Shown here: positions 37,773-46,381 of the stretch, one piece after another | Layout: each line of letters opens with the position of its first letter | How positions within the stretch are numbered: the first letter of the stretch is position 1 | Assembly: GCF_002831685.1 (NCBI RefSeq) | Contig: NZ_CP025119.1 | Coordinates: 1,213,001 to 1,277,000 of the forward strand | DNA: 64,000 nt | Direction: 5' to 3' | From: Polaribacter sp. ALD11 | GTDB taxonomy: Bacteria; Bacteroidota; Bacteroidia; Flavobacteriales; Flavobacteriaceae | Notes under the pieces: generated by a model | Seen by the model: the letters and a program-made list of their open reading frames with translations, nothing else | What the model was told of the DNA's origin: nothing | Database searches by the model: none | Made by a program: the position numbers and the translations under genes

Positions 37773-37814
37773 TTGAAATTAAAATATTTTTATATATTTG
37801 CTAAATATTAGCAA
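37773..37814 (+). promoter_or_regulatory. promoter and operator of the restriction-modification cassette
   Basis: TTG (37773-37775) and TATATTTG (37793-37800) fit the Bacteroidota -33/-7 promoter type. A palindrome TTGCTAA-ATA-TTAGCAA (37798-37814) overlaps the -7 box and is a likely binding site for the controller protein encoded next. Confidence 0.6.
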
Positions 37815-37838
37815 GTTTAAAAATAGCAAGTTAGAATA

Positions 37839-38162
37839 ATGGCAACATTTGGTGAGTTTTTAAGGTCTGAAAGAGATAAAAAAGGTTTAAATCAAAGTGA
37901 TTTTGGACAAGAAGTCGGTGTTATAATGACTGATCTAAGTAAAATAGAAAACGGACGGAAAAAATTCCCTTATTCTAATTTCCAAAAACTTGCTGTTTTT
38001 TTAAATAAAGACATTGAAAAATTAAAAAATTTATACGTAGCAGATATTTTAGTTGAAGAAGCACATAAATACAATTGTTCAGATTCTGTTTTTTCAGTTG
38101 CTGAATCCCAATCAAAGTATTTAAGAAACAAGAATGTAAAACAAGGTGAATTAGAATTGTAA
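37839..38162 (+). CDS. XRE-family controller (C) protein, 107 aa
   Basis: Helix-turn-helix domain at about residues 5-60 (FLRSERDKKGLNQSDFGQEVGV... LSKIENGRKKFPYSNFQKLAVFL). It lies one base before the ATG of the type IIG-like enzyme gene, and a palindrome overlaps its own promoter. This is the arrangement of C proteins, which delay restriction until methylation is complete. The C-terminal 45 residues are helical and unassigned. Confidence 0.75.
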   Translation: MATFGEFLRSERDKKGLNQSDFGQEVGVIMTDLSKIENGRKKFPYSNFQKLAVFLNKDIEKLKNLYVADILVEEAHKYNCSDSVFSVAESQSKYLRNKNVKQGELEL

Positions 38163-38163
38163 A

Positions 38164-40629
38164 ATGGCAAAAAAAAGAAAAAACGAATCCAAAGTTGATA
38201 TTGACCTATTCAACTATTTGTCAAATACCAAGAACTATTATAATTCTTGGGAGACAAAAAAAACGTCTAATTCATACATTCAGACTGTTTTAGATAAAGC
38301 CAGTAAAGCAGGAACAGGTTTTCGTGGTGAACCAGACTTAATTTATGTAAATGAGAATAAAAAAATATTAATTCTAATTGAAAATAAAGATTCTATTGGA
38401 GACCACGAATCTAAAAAAAGAAATAAGCCCAAAGATTTTGCTGTTGATGGTGCGCTTCATTACACTTCATTTTTCCTTAAAGAAAACCTTATTAAAATTG
38501 ACACTACATTAGAGAAACATTTTAAAGATTGGTCTATAATTGGAATTGCATTTTCTGGTGATATAAATGATGAGTACAATCATTTAATTACAACTTTCAT
38601 AATTTCTGAGAATGAGTTAAAGGATATTGACACCAAAGAAATTCTTGACGAAGAAGATTATTTAGCTTTTTTTGAGAATATTGACATTGAAAGTATTTCA
38701 AAAAACATCTCGAAATCCTCAAGTGAAATCAATAGAATTCTTAGAACATTAGACTCCCAAAAAAGACCTATTCTTTTAAGTGCGTTAATGATTTGTCTTT
38801 ATGATAAAGATAATGTTTCGAATGATTTTAAAAGAAGTTATAGTAATTGGTCAACTGCAAATATCATTCGAAATATTCCGACTACTATACTTGACATTCT
38901 TACTAATGAAAGTATAGATGCTGATAAGATAAATATCCTTATAAATGAACTTGCATTTATTACAACAGATAATGATTTAAACTCTTCTGATATATTAAAA
39001 GATATTCTAAAAGAACTAGAAAACAATGTAATTCCTTTATTCAACAAAAAAACAAACTATGATATAATCGGAAAATTTTATGAGGAGTTTTTGAGATATG
39101 CAGGAGTAGCCAATGTTAAAAAAGGAATTGTTTTAACACCAAATCATATTACAAAACTATTTACAGACCTCGTAGATTTTCGAACGAATGATGTAATATT
39201 TGATACATGCTGTGGAACAGGTGCATTTCTTATATCTGGAATGAATAAATTGGTTAAAGAAATTGAGAACTCTAACCTTACCAATAAGACAGCAAGGATT
39301 GAAAGCTTAAAACAAAATCAATTAGTTGGCTTTGAAAATAGTAGTACAATGTATTCTCTTGCTATTTCCAATATGCTATTTAGAGGTGATGGAAAGTCAA
39401 GAATATATCACGTTGACGCCTTTTCAGAAAAGGCAACTGATATTCTTAAAAACTTAAAGAAAGAAGGGATTATACCAACAATTGGTTTTATAAACCCACC
39501 ATATGGGGGAAAAGATAATAATACAAATCCAACTAAAAAAGAAATTCAATTTCTTGAATCATTATTAGACAACGTAAGTCGATTTGGAGTAATCATAGCA
39601 CCTCTTTCAACATATTTTAAAGATGATGTTATTCGTAATAGAATATTATCGAAACATACTTTAAAATATGTCATTAATATGCCTGGAGAATTATTTCAAC
39701 CAAATGCTTCAACACATACAGCTGTTGCAGTTTTTGAAACTAATTTCCCTCACAATAACAAGGAAGTTGTATTCTATAATTTAGAAGATGATGGTTTTAT
39801 ACTTTCTAAAAATAGAGGAAGAACAGATGTACTTAATAAATGGACCCCTATAAAAAAGGAAGTACTCAATAAAATTGATAATGCTAAATCTCTTGAAGAT
39901 AACTTAACATTAGTTCAAACTAAAATTTCTTCAAATGATGAATGGATTATTCAAGCTCATTCGAAAACAGATTATCACCATTTGAGTGAAAAATCATTTA
40001 TAAAAAGTATCAAGCAGTATTTAATATTTTCTTTAAAATTCAAGCTAAATCTGCTAACCAAAGATATTGATGAAATCACTTTACTTGAACTTTTAGATGA
40101 TAGTATTAAACGAGAACCTGAAATTCTGAAATCGTCATTAAAATTTGAATTTGAAACTTGGAAAGAATTTAATTTCTATGATGTTTTAAAATTTCAAAGA
40201 GGTAAAAGGTTAACCAAACTAGACCAAAATGATGGAGATATAGCGTACATTTCTTCTACAAAAGAAAATAATGGTATTGATAATTATATTTCGCCACCAG
40301 ATTATATGAAAATCTACAATAATGCTATGACAATTAACAATAGCGGAAGCGTTGGATATGTGTTTTATCACAACTATGATTTTGTAGCTTCTGACCATTG
40401 TACAGTTCTTTCAATTCTTGATAAAAAAATTGAATTAAATGAATACATAGCTATTTTCCTAAAACCAGTTATTGAATCTATTAAACCTAAATATAACTTT
40501 GCCAGAGAAATTAGTGATTATAGATTGAACAAGGAAAAAATATCTTTACCCATTGACAAAAAAGGAAAACCAAATTGGAAATATATGGAAGACTATATAA
40601 AATCATTGCCTTATTCATCTTCATTGTAA
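38164..40629 (+). CDS. type IIG-like restriction-modification-specificity enzyme, 821 aa
   Basis: Three modules can be read. Residues ~45-80 form a PD-(D/E)XK-like nuclease (PD at 57-58, ENK at 73-75). A methyltransferase follows with DTCCGTGAF near 347 and NPPY at 444-447, as in HsdM-type N6-adenine enzymes. The C-terminal ~150 residues look like an HsdS target-recognition domain (FQRGKRLTKLDQ... AMTINNSGSVGYVFYH). One polypeptide thus probably cuts, methylates and recognises DNA. It is co-transcribed with the controller gene. Its cassette (3.1 kb) is the largest seen. Confidence 0.8.
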   Translation: MAKKRKNESKVDIDLFNYLSNTKNYYNSWETKKTSNSYIQTVLDKASKAGTGFRGEPDLIYVNENKKILILIENKDSIGDHESKKRNKPKDFAVDGALHYTSFFLKENLIKIDTTLEKHFKDWSIIGIAFSGDINDEYNHLITTFIISENELKDIDTKEILDEEDYLAFFENIDIESISKNISKSSSEINRILRTLDSQKRPILLSALMICLYDKDNVSNDFKRSYSNWSTANIIRNIPTTILDILTNESIDADKINILINELAFITTDNDLNSSDILKDILKELENNVIPLFNKKTNYDIIGKFYEEFLRYAGVANVKKGIVLTPNHITKLFTDLVDFRTNDVIFDTCCGTGAFLISGMNKLVKEIENSNLTNKTARIESLKQNQLVGFENSSTMYSLAISNMLFRGDGKSRIYHVDAFSEKATDILKNLKKEGIIPTIGFINPPYGGKDNNTNPTKKEIQFLESLLDNVSRFGVIIAPLSTYFKDDVIRNRILSKHTLKYVINMPGELFQPNASTHTAVAVFETNFPHNNKEVVFYNLEDDGFILSKNRGRTDVLNKWTPIKKEVLNKIDNAKSLEDNLTLVQTKISSNDEWIIQAHSKTDYHHLSEKSFIKSIKQYLIFSLKFKLNLLTKDIDEITLLELLDDSIKREPEILKSSLKFEFETWKEFNFYDVLKFQRGKRLTKLDQNDGDIAYISSTKENNGIDNYISPPDYMKIYNNAMTINNSGSVGYVFYHNYDFVASDHCTVLSILDKKIELNEYIAIFLKPVIESIKPKYNFAREISDYRLNKEKISLPIDKKGKPNWKYMEDYIKSLPYSSSL

Positions 40630-40641
40630 TTCCAACGCAAG

Positions 40642-40751
40642 GTTCAAGCACATTTATTTTTTGCCAACGCTAAAAGAAAACCAACGAACAAAAAAATAAA
40701 AGAGCTTAAACCGCCAACGCTAGCAAGTTTGTGGAAAAAAAGCCAGCAGGT
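40642..40751 (+). repeat. direct repeat flanking the restriction-modification genes
   Basis: TTCAAGCACATTTATTTTTT and AAAGAGCTT here match GTCAAGCACATTTTATTTTT and AAAGAGCTT at 37677-37726, before the controller gene. Both copies lie inside the cassette. Confidence 0.5.
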
Positions 40752-40938
40752 AACAATGTATATAAAAAATAGGGTGATTAGTGCTTAAACAAAAGCTTGT
40801 GCTTATTTATAAAGTCCGCCATATTTTTAATTTGTATTTTAAAAAACGAAAAGATAAAAATAAAATGAAAAATATGGCTAAGTGCAAAACCGAAAGTAAG
40901 TGCTTATCAACTGCCCTACTTTTCATATACTAAACGTT
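40752..40938 (+). repeat. attC-like site s34 (long, divergent)
   Basis: 187 bp, against ~125 elsewhere. It opens AACAATGTATATAAAAAATA. Outer stem GTATATAAAAAATAGGG pairs with CCCTACTTTTCATATAC, again with A-C mismatches at stem positions 7 and 12. Inner hairpin CCATATTTTT / AAAAATATGG. Closes the restriction-modification cassette (ends GTTACCTGC and GCAGGTAAC). Confidence 0.75.
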
Positions 40939-41356
40939 ACCAAAAATAGCTCAATCACTCAAATCCTGAATTTAAAATAGCATTTAAAAGCTAAAAAAAA
41001 AGAATTTAAAATTGCGGAACACTCTCTGAAGATTGGAGAATTCTGAAAGAATTTTGTTTACATTTTTGAGAATTTAGAAAAATAAAAAGTAAAAACTGAG
41101 CAGTGTGGAATTGAGCAAAATGCGGAGTAAAATTATCTTTAAAACGAAAATTCAGAAAGGCTGAGAATTTCTTTAAAATAAAAAAAAAGTAAAAATTGTT
41201 GGCGGAATTAAGCACGTAAGAAAACACTCAAACGCTGAAAAACCAAAATTGCAGAATTGAGCAAAATGGGAATTAAAATATTGGCGGAATTTTCACTCGA
41301 ACGCTGAATTTAGAAAATAATAAGAAAAATTGGAAAATAAAAAAACTACTTTTGGT
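40936..41356 (+). repeat. non-coding cassette X, variant copy X7
   Basis: Same variant as X4; starts the second copy of the two-cassette block. Confidence 0.85.
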
Positions 41357-41483
41357 AACACCGTGTATAAAAAATTGCTTATTTTTAGCTTAACCGAAGG
41401 CAGTTGCATTTTTACTCACTTCAATTTTCCTGCGGAAAATAGCCGTTCATAAAAATCGCAACTTTCCATAACACAACAACTTT
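41357..41483 (+). repeat. attC-like site s35 (family C, crossover base mutated)
   Basis: Ends CAACTTTACC, with the same G to T change as s24. Confidence 0.85.
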
Positions 41484-41914
41484 ACCAAAAATAGCTCAAT
41501 CACTCAAATCCTGAATTTAAAATAGCATTTAAAAGCTAAAAAAAAGAATTTAAAATTGCGGAACACTCTCTGAAGATTGGAAAATTCTGAAAGAATTTTG
41601 TTTACATTTTTGAGAATTTAGAAAAATAAAAAGTAAAAACTGAGCAGTGTGGAATTGAGCAAAATGCGGAGTAAAATCTGTGTAAAATTATCTTTAAAAC
41701 GAAAACTCAGAAAGGCTGAGAATTTCTTTAAAATCAAAAAAAAAAGTAAAAATTATTGGCGGAATTAAGCATGTAAGAAAACACTCAAACGCTGAAAAAC
41801 CAAAATTGCGGAATTGAGCAAGATGTGGAATTAAAATATTGGCGGAATTTTCACTCGAACGCTGAATTTAGAAAATAATAAGAAAAATTGGAAAATAAAA
41901 AAACTACTTTTGGT
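41481..41914 (+). repeat. non-coding cassette X, copy X8
   Basis: Second half of the duplicated block; 434-bp class. Confidence 0.85.
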
Positions 41915-42041
41915 AACACCGTGTATAAAAAATTGCTTATTTTTAGCTTAACCGAAGGCAGTTGCATTTTTACTCACTTCAATTTTCCTGCGGAAAATAG
42001 CCGTTCATAAAAATCGCAACTTTCCATAACACAACAACGTT
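41915..42041 (+). repeat. attC-like site s36 (family C)
   Basis: Intact right border of the duplicated block. Confidence 0.9.
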
Positions 42042-42098
42042 GTGTTTCATACAAAAATTACGAGTTTGAAAAAATAATTTAGAAATTTAAATAAAATA

Positions 42099-42120
42099 TG
42101 TAACTAATTCGTTACATTTG
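42099..42120 (+). promoter_or_regulatory. promoter and operator of the toxin-antitoxin cassette
   Basis: TACATTTG (42113-42120) fits the -7 box, 4 nt before the toxin ATG. TGTAAC (42099-42104) and GTTACA (42111-42116) form a palindrome over it, a likely antitoxin operator. Confidence 0.55.
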
Positions 42121-42124
42121 TGAT

Positions 42125-42462
42125 ATGAGAGAAATCGATATTACAGAAGAATGTTTGGACTTTATCGACAACCAAAATAAAAAGGTTGAACTAAAATTCT
42201 TCCAGCTAATTGAAGTTATTGGAGAAATAAAATTGTTAATTCTAATTTTCTAAAAAAATTACAATCAACAAAATTTTATGAATTACGTATAAAAGCAGGA
42301 AATGAATATCGAGTTGTAATCTTTGCTATCGACCATCTAAATTTTAATGAATCAACAAAAGCTGTCTGCTTATGTGGTTTTCAGAAAAAAGGAACTAAAG
42401 ATTATAAAAAAGCTATCAAACAAGCAGAAAAAATATTAGAAAATTATCTAAAAGAAAAGTAA
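42125..42462 (+). pseudogene. frameshifted RelE/HigB-type toxin gene (Gp49-like)
   Basis: Opens MREIDITEECLDFIDNQNKK and stops near 42250 after LLILIF. In another frame the rest of a HigB/Gp49-like toxin continues (NFLKKLQSTKFYELRIKAGN, then EYRVVIFAIDH... CGFQKKGTKDYKKAIKQAEK) to TAA at 42460-42462. One missing A in the run near 42230 restores the frame. The toxin is therefore probably inactive while its antitoxin is intact, unless the base is an assembly error. Confidence 0.7.
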
Positions 42463-42464
42463 TT

Positions 42465-42749
42465 ATGGGAAAATCAATAAACGCAAAAGAATTAATAGCT
42501 AAACGATACGGAAAAGAAGGCTCTAAAGAACGTGAAGAATTTAGAGAAAATGCTTTTTCTTATTATTTTGGTGAAATAATAAAAAATAGAAGAAAAGAAT
42601 TGCATATGACTCAAGATAATTTGGCTGAAAAAGTGGGGAAAAAAAGACCATATATCTCTCGAATTGAAAATGGAGAAGATATTCGATTATCTAACTTTGC
42701 ACTTCTTGCCAATGCTTTAGGATTATCAATTAAATTAACAGCTGAATAA
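42465..42749 (+). CDS. XRE-family antitoxin (HigA-like), 94 aa
   Basis: HTH domain at residues ~38-90 (IKNRRKELHMTQDNLAEKVGKKRPYISRIENG). Starts 2 nt after the toxin stop, the toxin-first order of HigBA systems. The N-terminal 35 residues are charged and helical and probably wrap the toxin. It probably represses its own promoter through the palindrome at 42099-42116. Confidence 0.8.
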   Translation: MGKSINAKELIAKRYGKEGSKEREEFRENAFSYYFGEIIKNRRKELHMTQDNLAEKVGKKRPYISRIENGEDIRLSNFALLANALGLSIKLTAE

Positions 42750-42764
42750 AAAGTACGAAAACAC

Positions 42765-42888
42765 AACACCGTATATAATTTATTGCTAGTTCTAGCCTAC
42801 TTACGAAAATCCTTAGGGATTTTCTATTCCGTTTTTATTTACTAAATTAGTTGCTTGAAACACGCAACAAACCATATACAAAAACGTT
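42765..42888 (+). repeat. attC-like site s37 (family A)
   Basis: Hairpin GAAAATCC / GGATTTTC. Cassette ends are GTTGTGTTT and AAACACAAC. Confidence 0.9.
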
Positions 42889-42938
42889 GGCAATAATTAT
42901 GACCCGTCCTGAAATAAGGCTACATAATATTAAACATT

Positions 42939-43310
42939 ATGTACAGAAATGACAAAGTAATTAGACGTTACAGTGAACCTTTTAAATTAAAAATATTAGC
43001 CGAACTTGCCATCGGAAAACACACAAAGAGCGAACTTTGTAAACTCTACTCTATTGCTCCTACAACAGTAAATGTGTGGATTAAAAAGTACAATCGTAAA
43101 GACTTAATGAATACCAGAGTAAAAGTGGAAACTAAAGACGAAATATCTAGAATTAAAGCACTTCAAAAAGAGGTTGAACAGCTTAAAAAACTACTCCTAA
43201 AAAAAGATCTCGATGCTATGGTAGAAGAATCCTATCTTGAAGTAGCTGCTGAAGATTTAGGATATAAATCTATCGCTGAACTAAAAAAAAAGTTAAGTAT
43301 AAAGCCTTAA
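42939..43310 (+). CDS. IS3-family OrfA, 123 aa
   Basis: N-terminal HTH (YSEPFKLKILAELAIGKHTK... SIAPTTVNVWIKKY) followed by a leucine-zipper-like helix (EISRIKALQKEVEQLKKLLLKK), as in IS3 OrfA. Its end overlaps the OrfB frame at an A9 run (43283-43291) where -1 frameshifting would make the OrfAB transposase. Confidence 0.85.
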   Translation: MYRNDKVIRRYSEPFKLKILAELAIGKHTKSELCKLYSIAPTTVNVWIKKYNRKDLMNTRVKVETKDEISRIKALQKEVEQLKKLLLKKDLDAMVEESYLEVAAEDLGYKSIAELKKKLSIKP

Positions 43311-44161
43311 TTAAAGCTAAAGAGAAATCTAAGGGATTTGCTTCTTTAAAAACTATAACCCATTGTTTTGGACATAAGCGTGACGCGTATTATAAATACA
43401 AATCTAGAGCTGATAAACGTTTAAAACTAGAACAACAGATTATTAACATCGTTAAAAAAAGACGCAAATCCCTTCCTAGAGAAGGTGTAAGAAAACTCGT
43501 GAAATCCTTAAATGTAGATTTTAATAAAGCTAATATTAAAGTTGGTAGAGATACTTTATTTTATGTGCTTAGAAAGCATAAAATGTTAACACTTAGAAGA
43601 AAAACAAGTGCTAGAACTACGAACTCTTATCATCGTTTTTATAAATATAACAACATCATAAAAGACCTGGAAGTTACTAGAAATAACCAAGTTTGGGTAT
43701 CTGACATCACATACATTAGAACCGTAAAAGGGTTTTGCTATTTGGCTTTAATAACTGATATGCATTCTAGAAAAATAGTAGGTTACGACCTAAGTGATAG
43801 TTTGGAGTTAAAAGGATGTCTAAGAGCTCTTAATAAGGCTATTTATCAAGCTAAAAACATTAAACAACTTATTCATCATTCAGACAGAGGAATACAGTAT
43901 TGTAGTAATCTATACACACAAATACTCAAAAGAAAAAAGATAGAGATTAGTATGACCGAAGAAAATCATTGTTACGAAAACGCAATGGCAGAAAGAGTAA
44001 ATGGAATTTTAAAAGATGAATTTTATCTCGACCAAACCTTTGATAACGTGAGTCACGCAAAGAGAGCTGCAAAAAATGCAATTAATTTATACAACGAAAT
44101 AAGATTACACTTATCTTTAGACTATAAAACACCTAATATGGTATATCAATTATCAGCCTAA
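43280..44161 (+). CDS. IS3-family OrfB transposase (reached by -1 frameshift)
   Basis: The frame opens at 43280 and is expressed by slippage on the A-run. DDE residues are visible: Asp in VWVSDITYIRT, Asp in HHSDRGIQYCS and Glu in NAMAERVNGILKDEF. A GTG at 43499 is only an internal codon, so the protein should be read as a fusion with OrfA. Confidence 0.85.
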   Translation, partial: TKKKVKYKALIKAKEKSKGFASLKTITHCFGHKRDAYYKYKSRADKRLKLEQQIINIVKKRRKSLPREGVRKLVKSLNVDFNKANIKVGRDTLFYVLRKHKMLTLRRKTSARTTNSYHRFYKYNNIIKDLEVTRNNQVWVSDITYIRTVKGFCYLALITDMHSRKIVGYDLSDSLELKGCLRALNKAIYQAKNIKQLIHHSDRGIQYCSNLYTQILKRKKIEISMTEENHCYENAMAERVNGILKDEFYLDQTFDNVSHAKRAAKNAINLYNEIRLHLSLDYKTPNMVYQLSA

Positions 44162-44291
44162 ATTCAATTTTAACCTGTAGCCATATTTCAGGACTAGACA
44201 TTAAAAACGAAAATACGGCTGAATTTAAAAAGTCTTCTTTCAGCTTTGGCCTTAATTCTTTAAATTTTAGATTTGTTTGAAAATGTAGAAA

Positions 44292-44918
44292 ATGAACTTA
44301 ACTAAAAAAGGAGAAAATTTAAATAATAAAATTTTAATTGTAGAAAATTCTGAAAACGAAAATTTAAGAAATGAAAAATATCAAATATTTCACGATAAAA
44401 TATACTACTTAATTTCAAGAAAAATAAAATTTACAGAAAATTTTTCAATAATAAAAGAAACAGAATTTAATAAGAAAAAAAGTGAGATTTCTGAATTAAT
44501 TAAAGAATTTAATATTATCATATTTAATTATGGCGAAAACATTAAACATAGAGAAATAGAACATTTGTTTAAAGTGAAAATTCAAGAACAAGAAAAATGG
44601 AAAAGCAACAAATATTCAAGTTATATAAATTTAGAAAAAACAAAAATTATTGTAAATTCTAAAAAATTTGAAGATTTAGAAAATGACGACTTAAATGACT
44701 TAAAATTTGATTTGAGAGGATATATAAAAACAAAAGAAGTTGTTTATTATCAGTTTAGTTGCCCAAAATGCAATGAGTTTAATTTAATTATTCTTCATAA
44801 TTCTGAACCAAAACCTAACAAATGCAAACATTGCACTAAATCTATATTTGACAGTCAAGGAAAAATAATAAACAATTTATTAATATTAAAAAATAACGAA
44901 TTAAAAAATTATAAATGA
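44292..44918 (+). CDS. zinc-ribbon-ended hypothetical protein, 208 aa
   Basis: The first ~140 residues are charged alpha/beta with no recognised domain. Residues ~152-180 hold a zinc ribbon (FSCPKCNEFN... CKHC). Its stop overlaps the ATG of the next gene by 4 nt, so the two are translationally coupled. It lies downstream of the IS in a cassette that starts at s37. Confidence 0.5.
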   Translation: MNLTKKGENLNNKILIVENSENENLRNEKYQIFHDKIYYLISRKIKFTENFSIIKETEFNKKKSEISELIKEFNIIIFNYGENIKHREIEHLFKVKIQEQEKWKSNKYSSYINLEKTKIIVNSKKFEDLENDDLNDLKFDLRGYIKTKEVVYYQFSCPKCNEFNLIILHNSEPKPNKCKHCTKSIFDSQGKIINNLLILKNNELKNYK

Positions 44919-45631
44919 ATTACTCAAAAGAATTTGAAGAATTAATTGAAAACAGTATTAAAAAAAATCAATATGTTGGATTAGGAAATCCAAATGCTAA
45001 AATATTGTTTATAGGAAAAGAAGCTGGCGTTCCAATTGGAACAACAATTACTCACGGTAGCGCAAACTCTTGGAAAGAAAAAACAAATGATTACTCAAAG
45101 CGCTTTGTTCCAGTAGAGAAAAACGTAAGAAACCACAATCATACTTGGCAAAAGTATGAAAAAGTATATAATCAAATAATTGCCAAATTAGAAAAAACAA
45201 AACCCAAAAAAGAAGATTACGAAATAACATTTGTAGAAAATGTATTTACAACTGAATTAAGTAATTTAGTTGCACCAACTACAAATGAAGCTAAACAGCT
45301 TGATGGTTTTAAATTTGAATTAAAAAAAAGGAAAGAACATTTTTGGAAAAGTGAATTTATTCAAAAATTTCCAATAGTTTTAATAACTGCAACTGATAAT
45401 AACTATATTGAAACCTACGAAGGAGAAGTCTGCGAATTATTTAATGTTGAATATGACAAAAAAATAGATTGTGCAAAATCAGATAAAATGTGGATTCATT
45501 ATTCTAAAAGTAAAAATCCAAAATTAGTAATTCATACAAGACAATTGACAAATGGAGCTTCAAAAGAATTACTTGATCAAATTTCAGAAGTAATAGCTGA
45601 TTTTATTAATGAAAATTCAATTAAAATTTAG
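44915..45631 (+). CDS. uracil-DNA-glycosylase-superfamily-like protein, 238 aa
   Basis: The motif GLGNPNAKILFIGKEAG near residue 23 resembles motif I of the UDG superfamily. A late HTRQLTNG segment sits where UDG motif II-like residues would be. Active-site identity is unclear and the enzyme could be a relative without glycosylase activity. Partner of the zinc-ribbon protein encoded just upstream. Confidence 0.5.
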   Translation: MNYSKEFEELIENSIKKNQYVGLGNPNAKILFIGKEAGVPIGTTITHGSANSWKEKTNDYSKRFVPVEKNVRNHNHTWQKYEKVYNQIIAKLEKTKPKKEDYEITFVENVFTTELSNLVAPTTNEAKQLDGFKFELKKRKEHFWKSEFIQKFPIVLITATDNNYIETYEGEVCELFNVEYDKKIDCAKSDKMWIHYSKSKNPKLVIHTRQLTNGASKELLDQISEVIADFINENSIKI

Positions 45632-45649
45632 AATCAAATAACTATTGCC

Positions 45650-45775
45650 AACACCGTATAAACTTTATTGCTTACTTATTGCTTACTTGGGAAAGTCCTC
45701 GCGGACTTTCTTGGTCAGTAATTATTTAGTGACTTTACTGCTAAACCAACGCAACAAAGCTTACACAAACACGTT
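45650..45775 (+). repeat. attC-like site s38 (family E, A-like middle)
   Basis: Outer stem GTATAAACTTTATTGC with GCAACAAAGCTTACAC; the inner hairpin is of family A type (GAAAGTCC / GGACTTTC). Confidence 0.85.
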
Positions 45776-46228
45776 GGCAAAAACTGGTTGAAAGTCGCCA
45801 GAAAAACATAAGTTATTTAAATAAAGGTTTTGCTTAAAATTTCTGATTCAAAATTCTTTAATATTATTACGTCGAAAAAATAAAAATTTAGAATATTGAA
45901 AACTCTCTCGCTCGTTAAAATTTGTAAAAAGGGGAAAGTATTAGAATTTTAATAACAAGAATTTACTCAAACGCTGAAAAAACAAAATTGCGGAATTTAG
46001 TAAAATACTGGAATTCTTACTCAAGTTCTGAATTTAGCAAGTTTGCGGAATTGAACAAATTGTGGAATTTTTACTCTTGTGAAAAATTGGAGCAAAATCC
46101 CAAAGTAAAAAATTAAACACTTTTAAAAGAAAAATTTAGAACTGTATCTTATAAAAAAAGGAAAATATTTTAAGAAGAAGTAGAAAATTATAGAAAAAAT
46201 TAAGCGGAAATTAAAATACGCATTTGCC
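45773..46228 (+). repeat. non-coding cassette Y, copy Y11
   Basis: Sister of Y9. Confidence 0.8.
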
Positions 46229-46355
46229 AACACCGTTTATAAAAAATTGCTAAATTAGTGCTTAACTAAAAGTTCGTTGCGTTTTTATGTACTTCTGATT
46301 TTCCGTTGGAAAATCCTCGCACACAAAACCGCAACTTTCCATAAACAAACTCGTT
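46229..46355 (+). repeat. attC-like site s39 (family B)
   Basis: Standard B site. Confidence 0.9.
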
Positions 46356-46381
46356 GCCAGTAATTTGAAGAATCGACAAAA

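Larger units (their letters stand above)
42900..44200 (+). mobile_element. IS3-family insertion sequence, copy 1
   Basis: 1301 bp with ends TGACCCGTCCTGAAATAAGG and its counterpart TGTCTAGTCCTGAAATATGG (reverse complement of the right end). Three-base target repeats TTA flank it (42897-42899 and 44201-44203). It sits 14 nt after the GTT of s37, inside the cassette's terminal repeat. Confidence 0.85.

Noticed and set aside
40642..40751. The repeats around the restriction-modification genes as transposon ends
   Set aside because: They are direct, not inverted, and imperfect, and no transposase is present in the cassette.
17788..46355. X and Y as MITEs or small transposons
   Set aside because: Their limits coincide with the GTT crossover and each includes a complete attC-like site; there are no target-site duplications.
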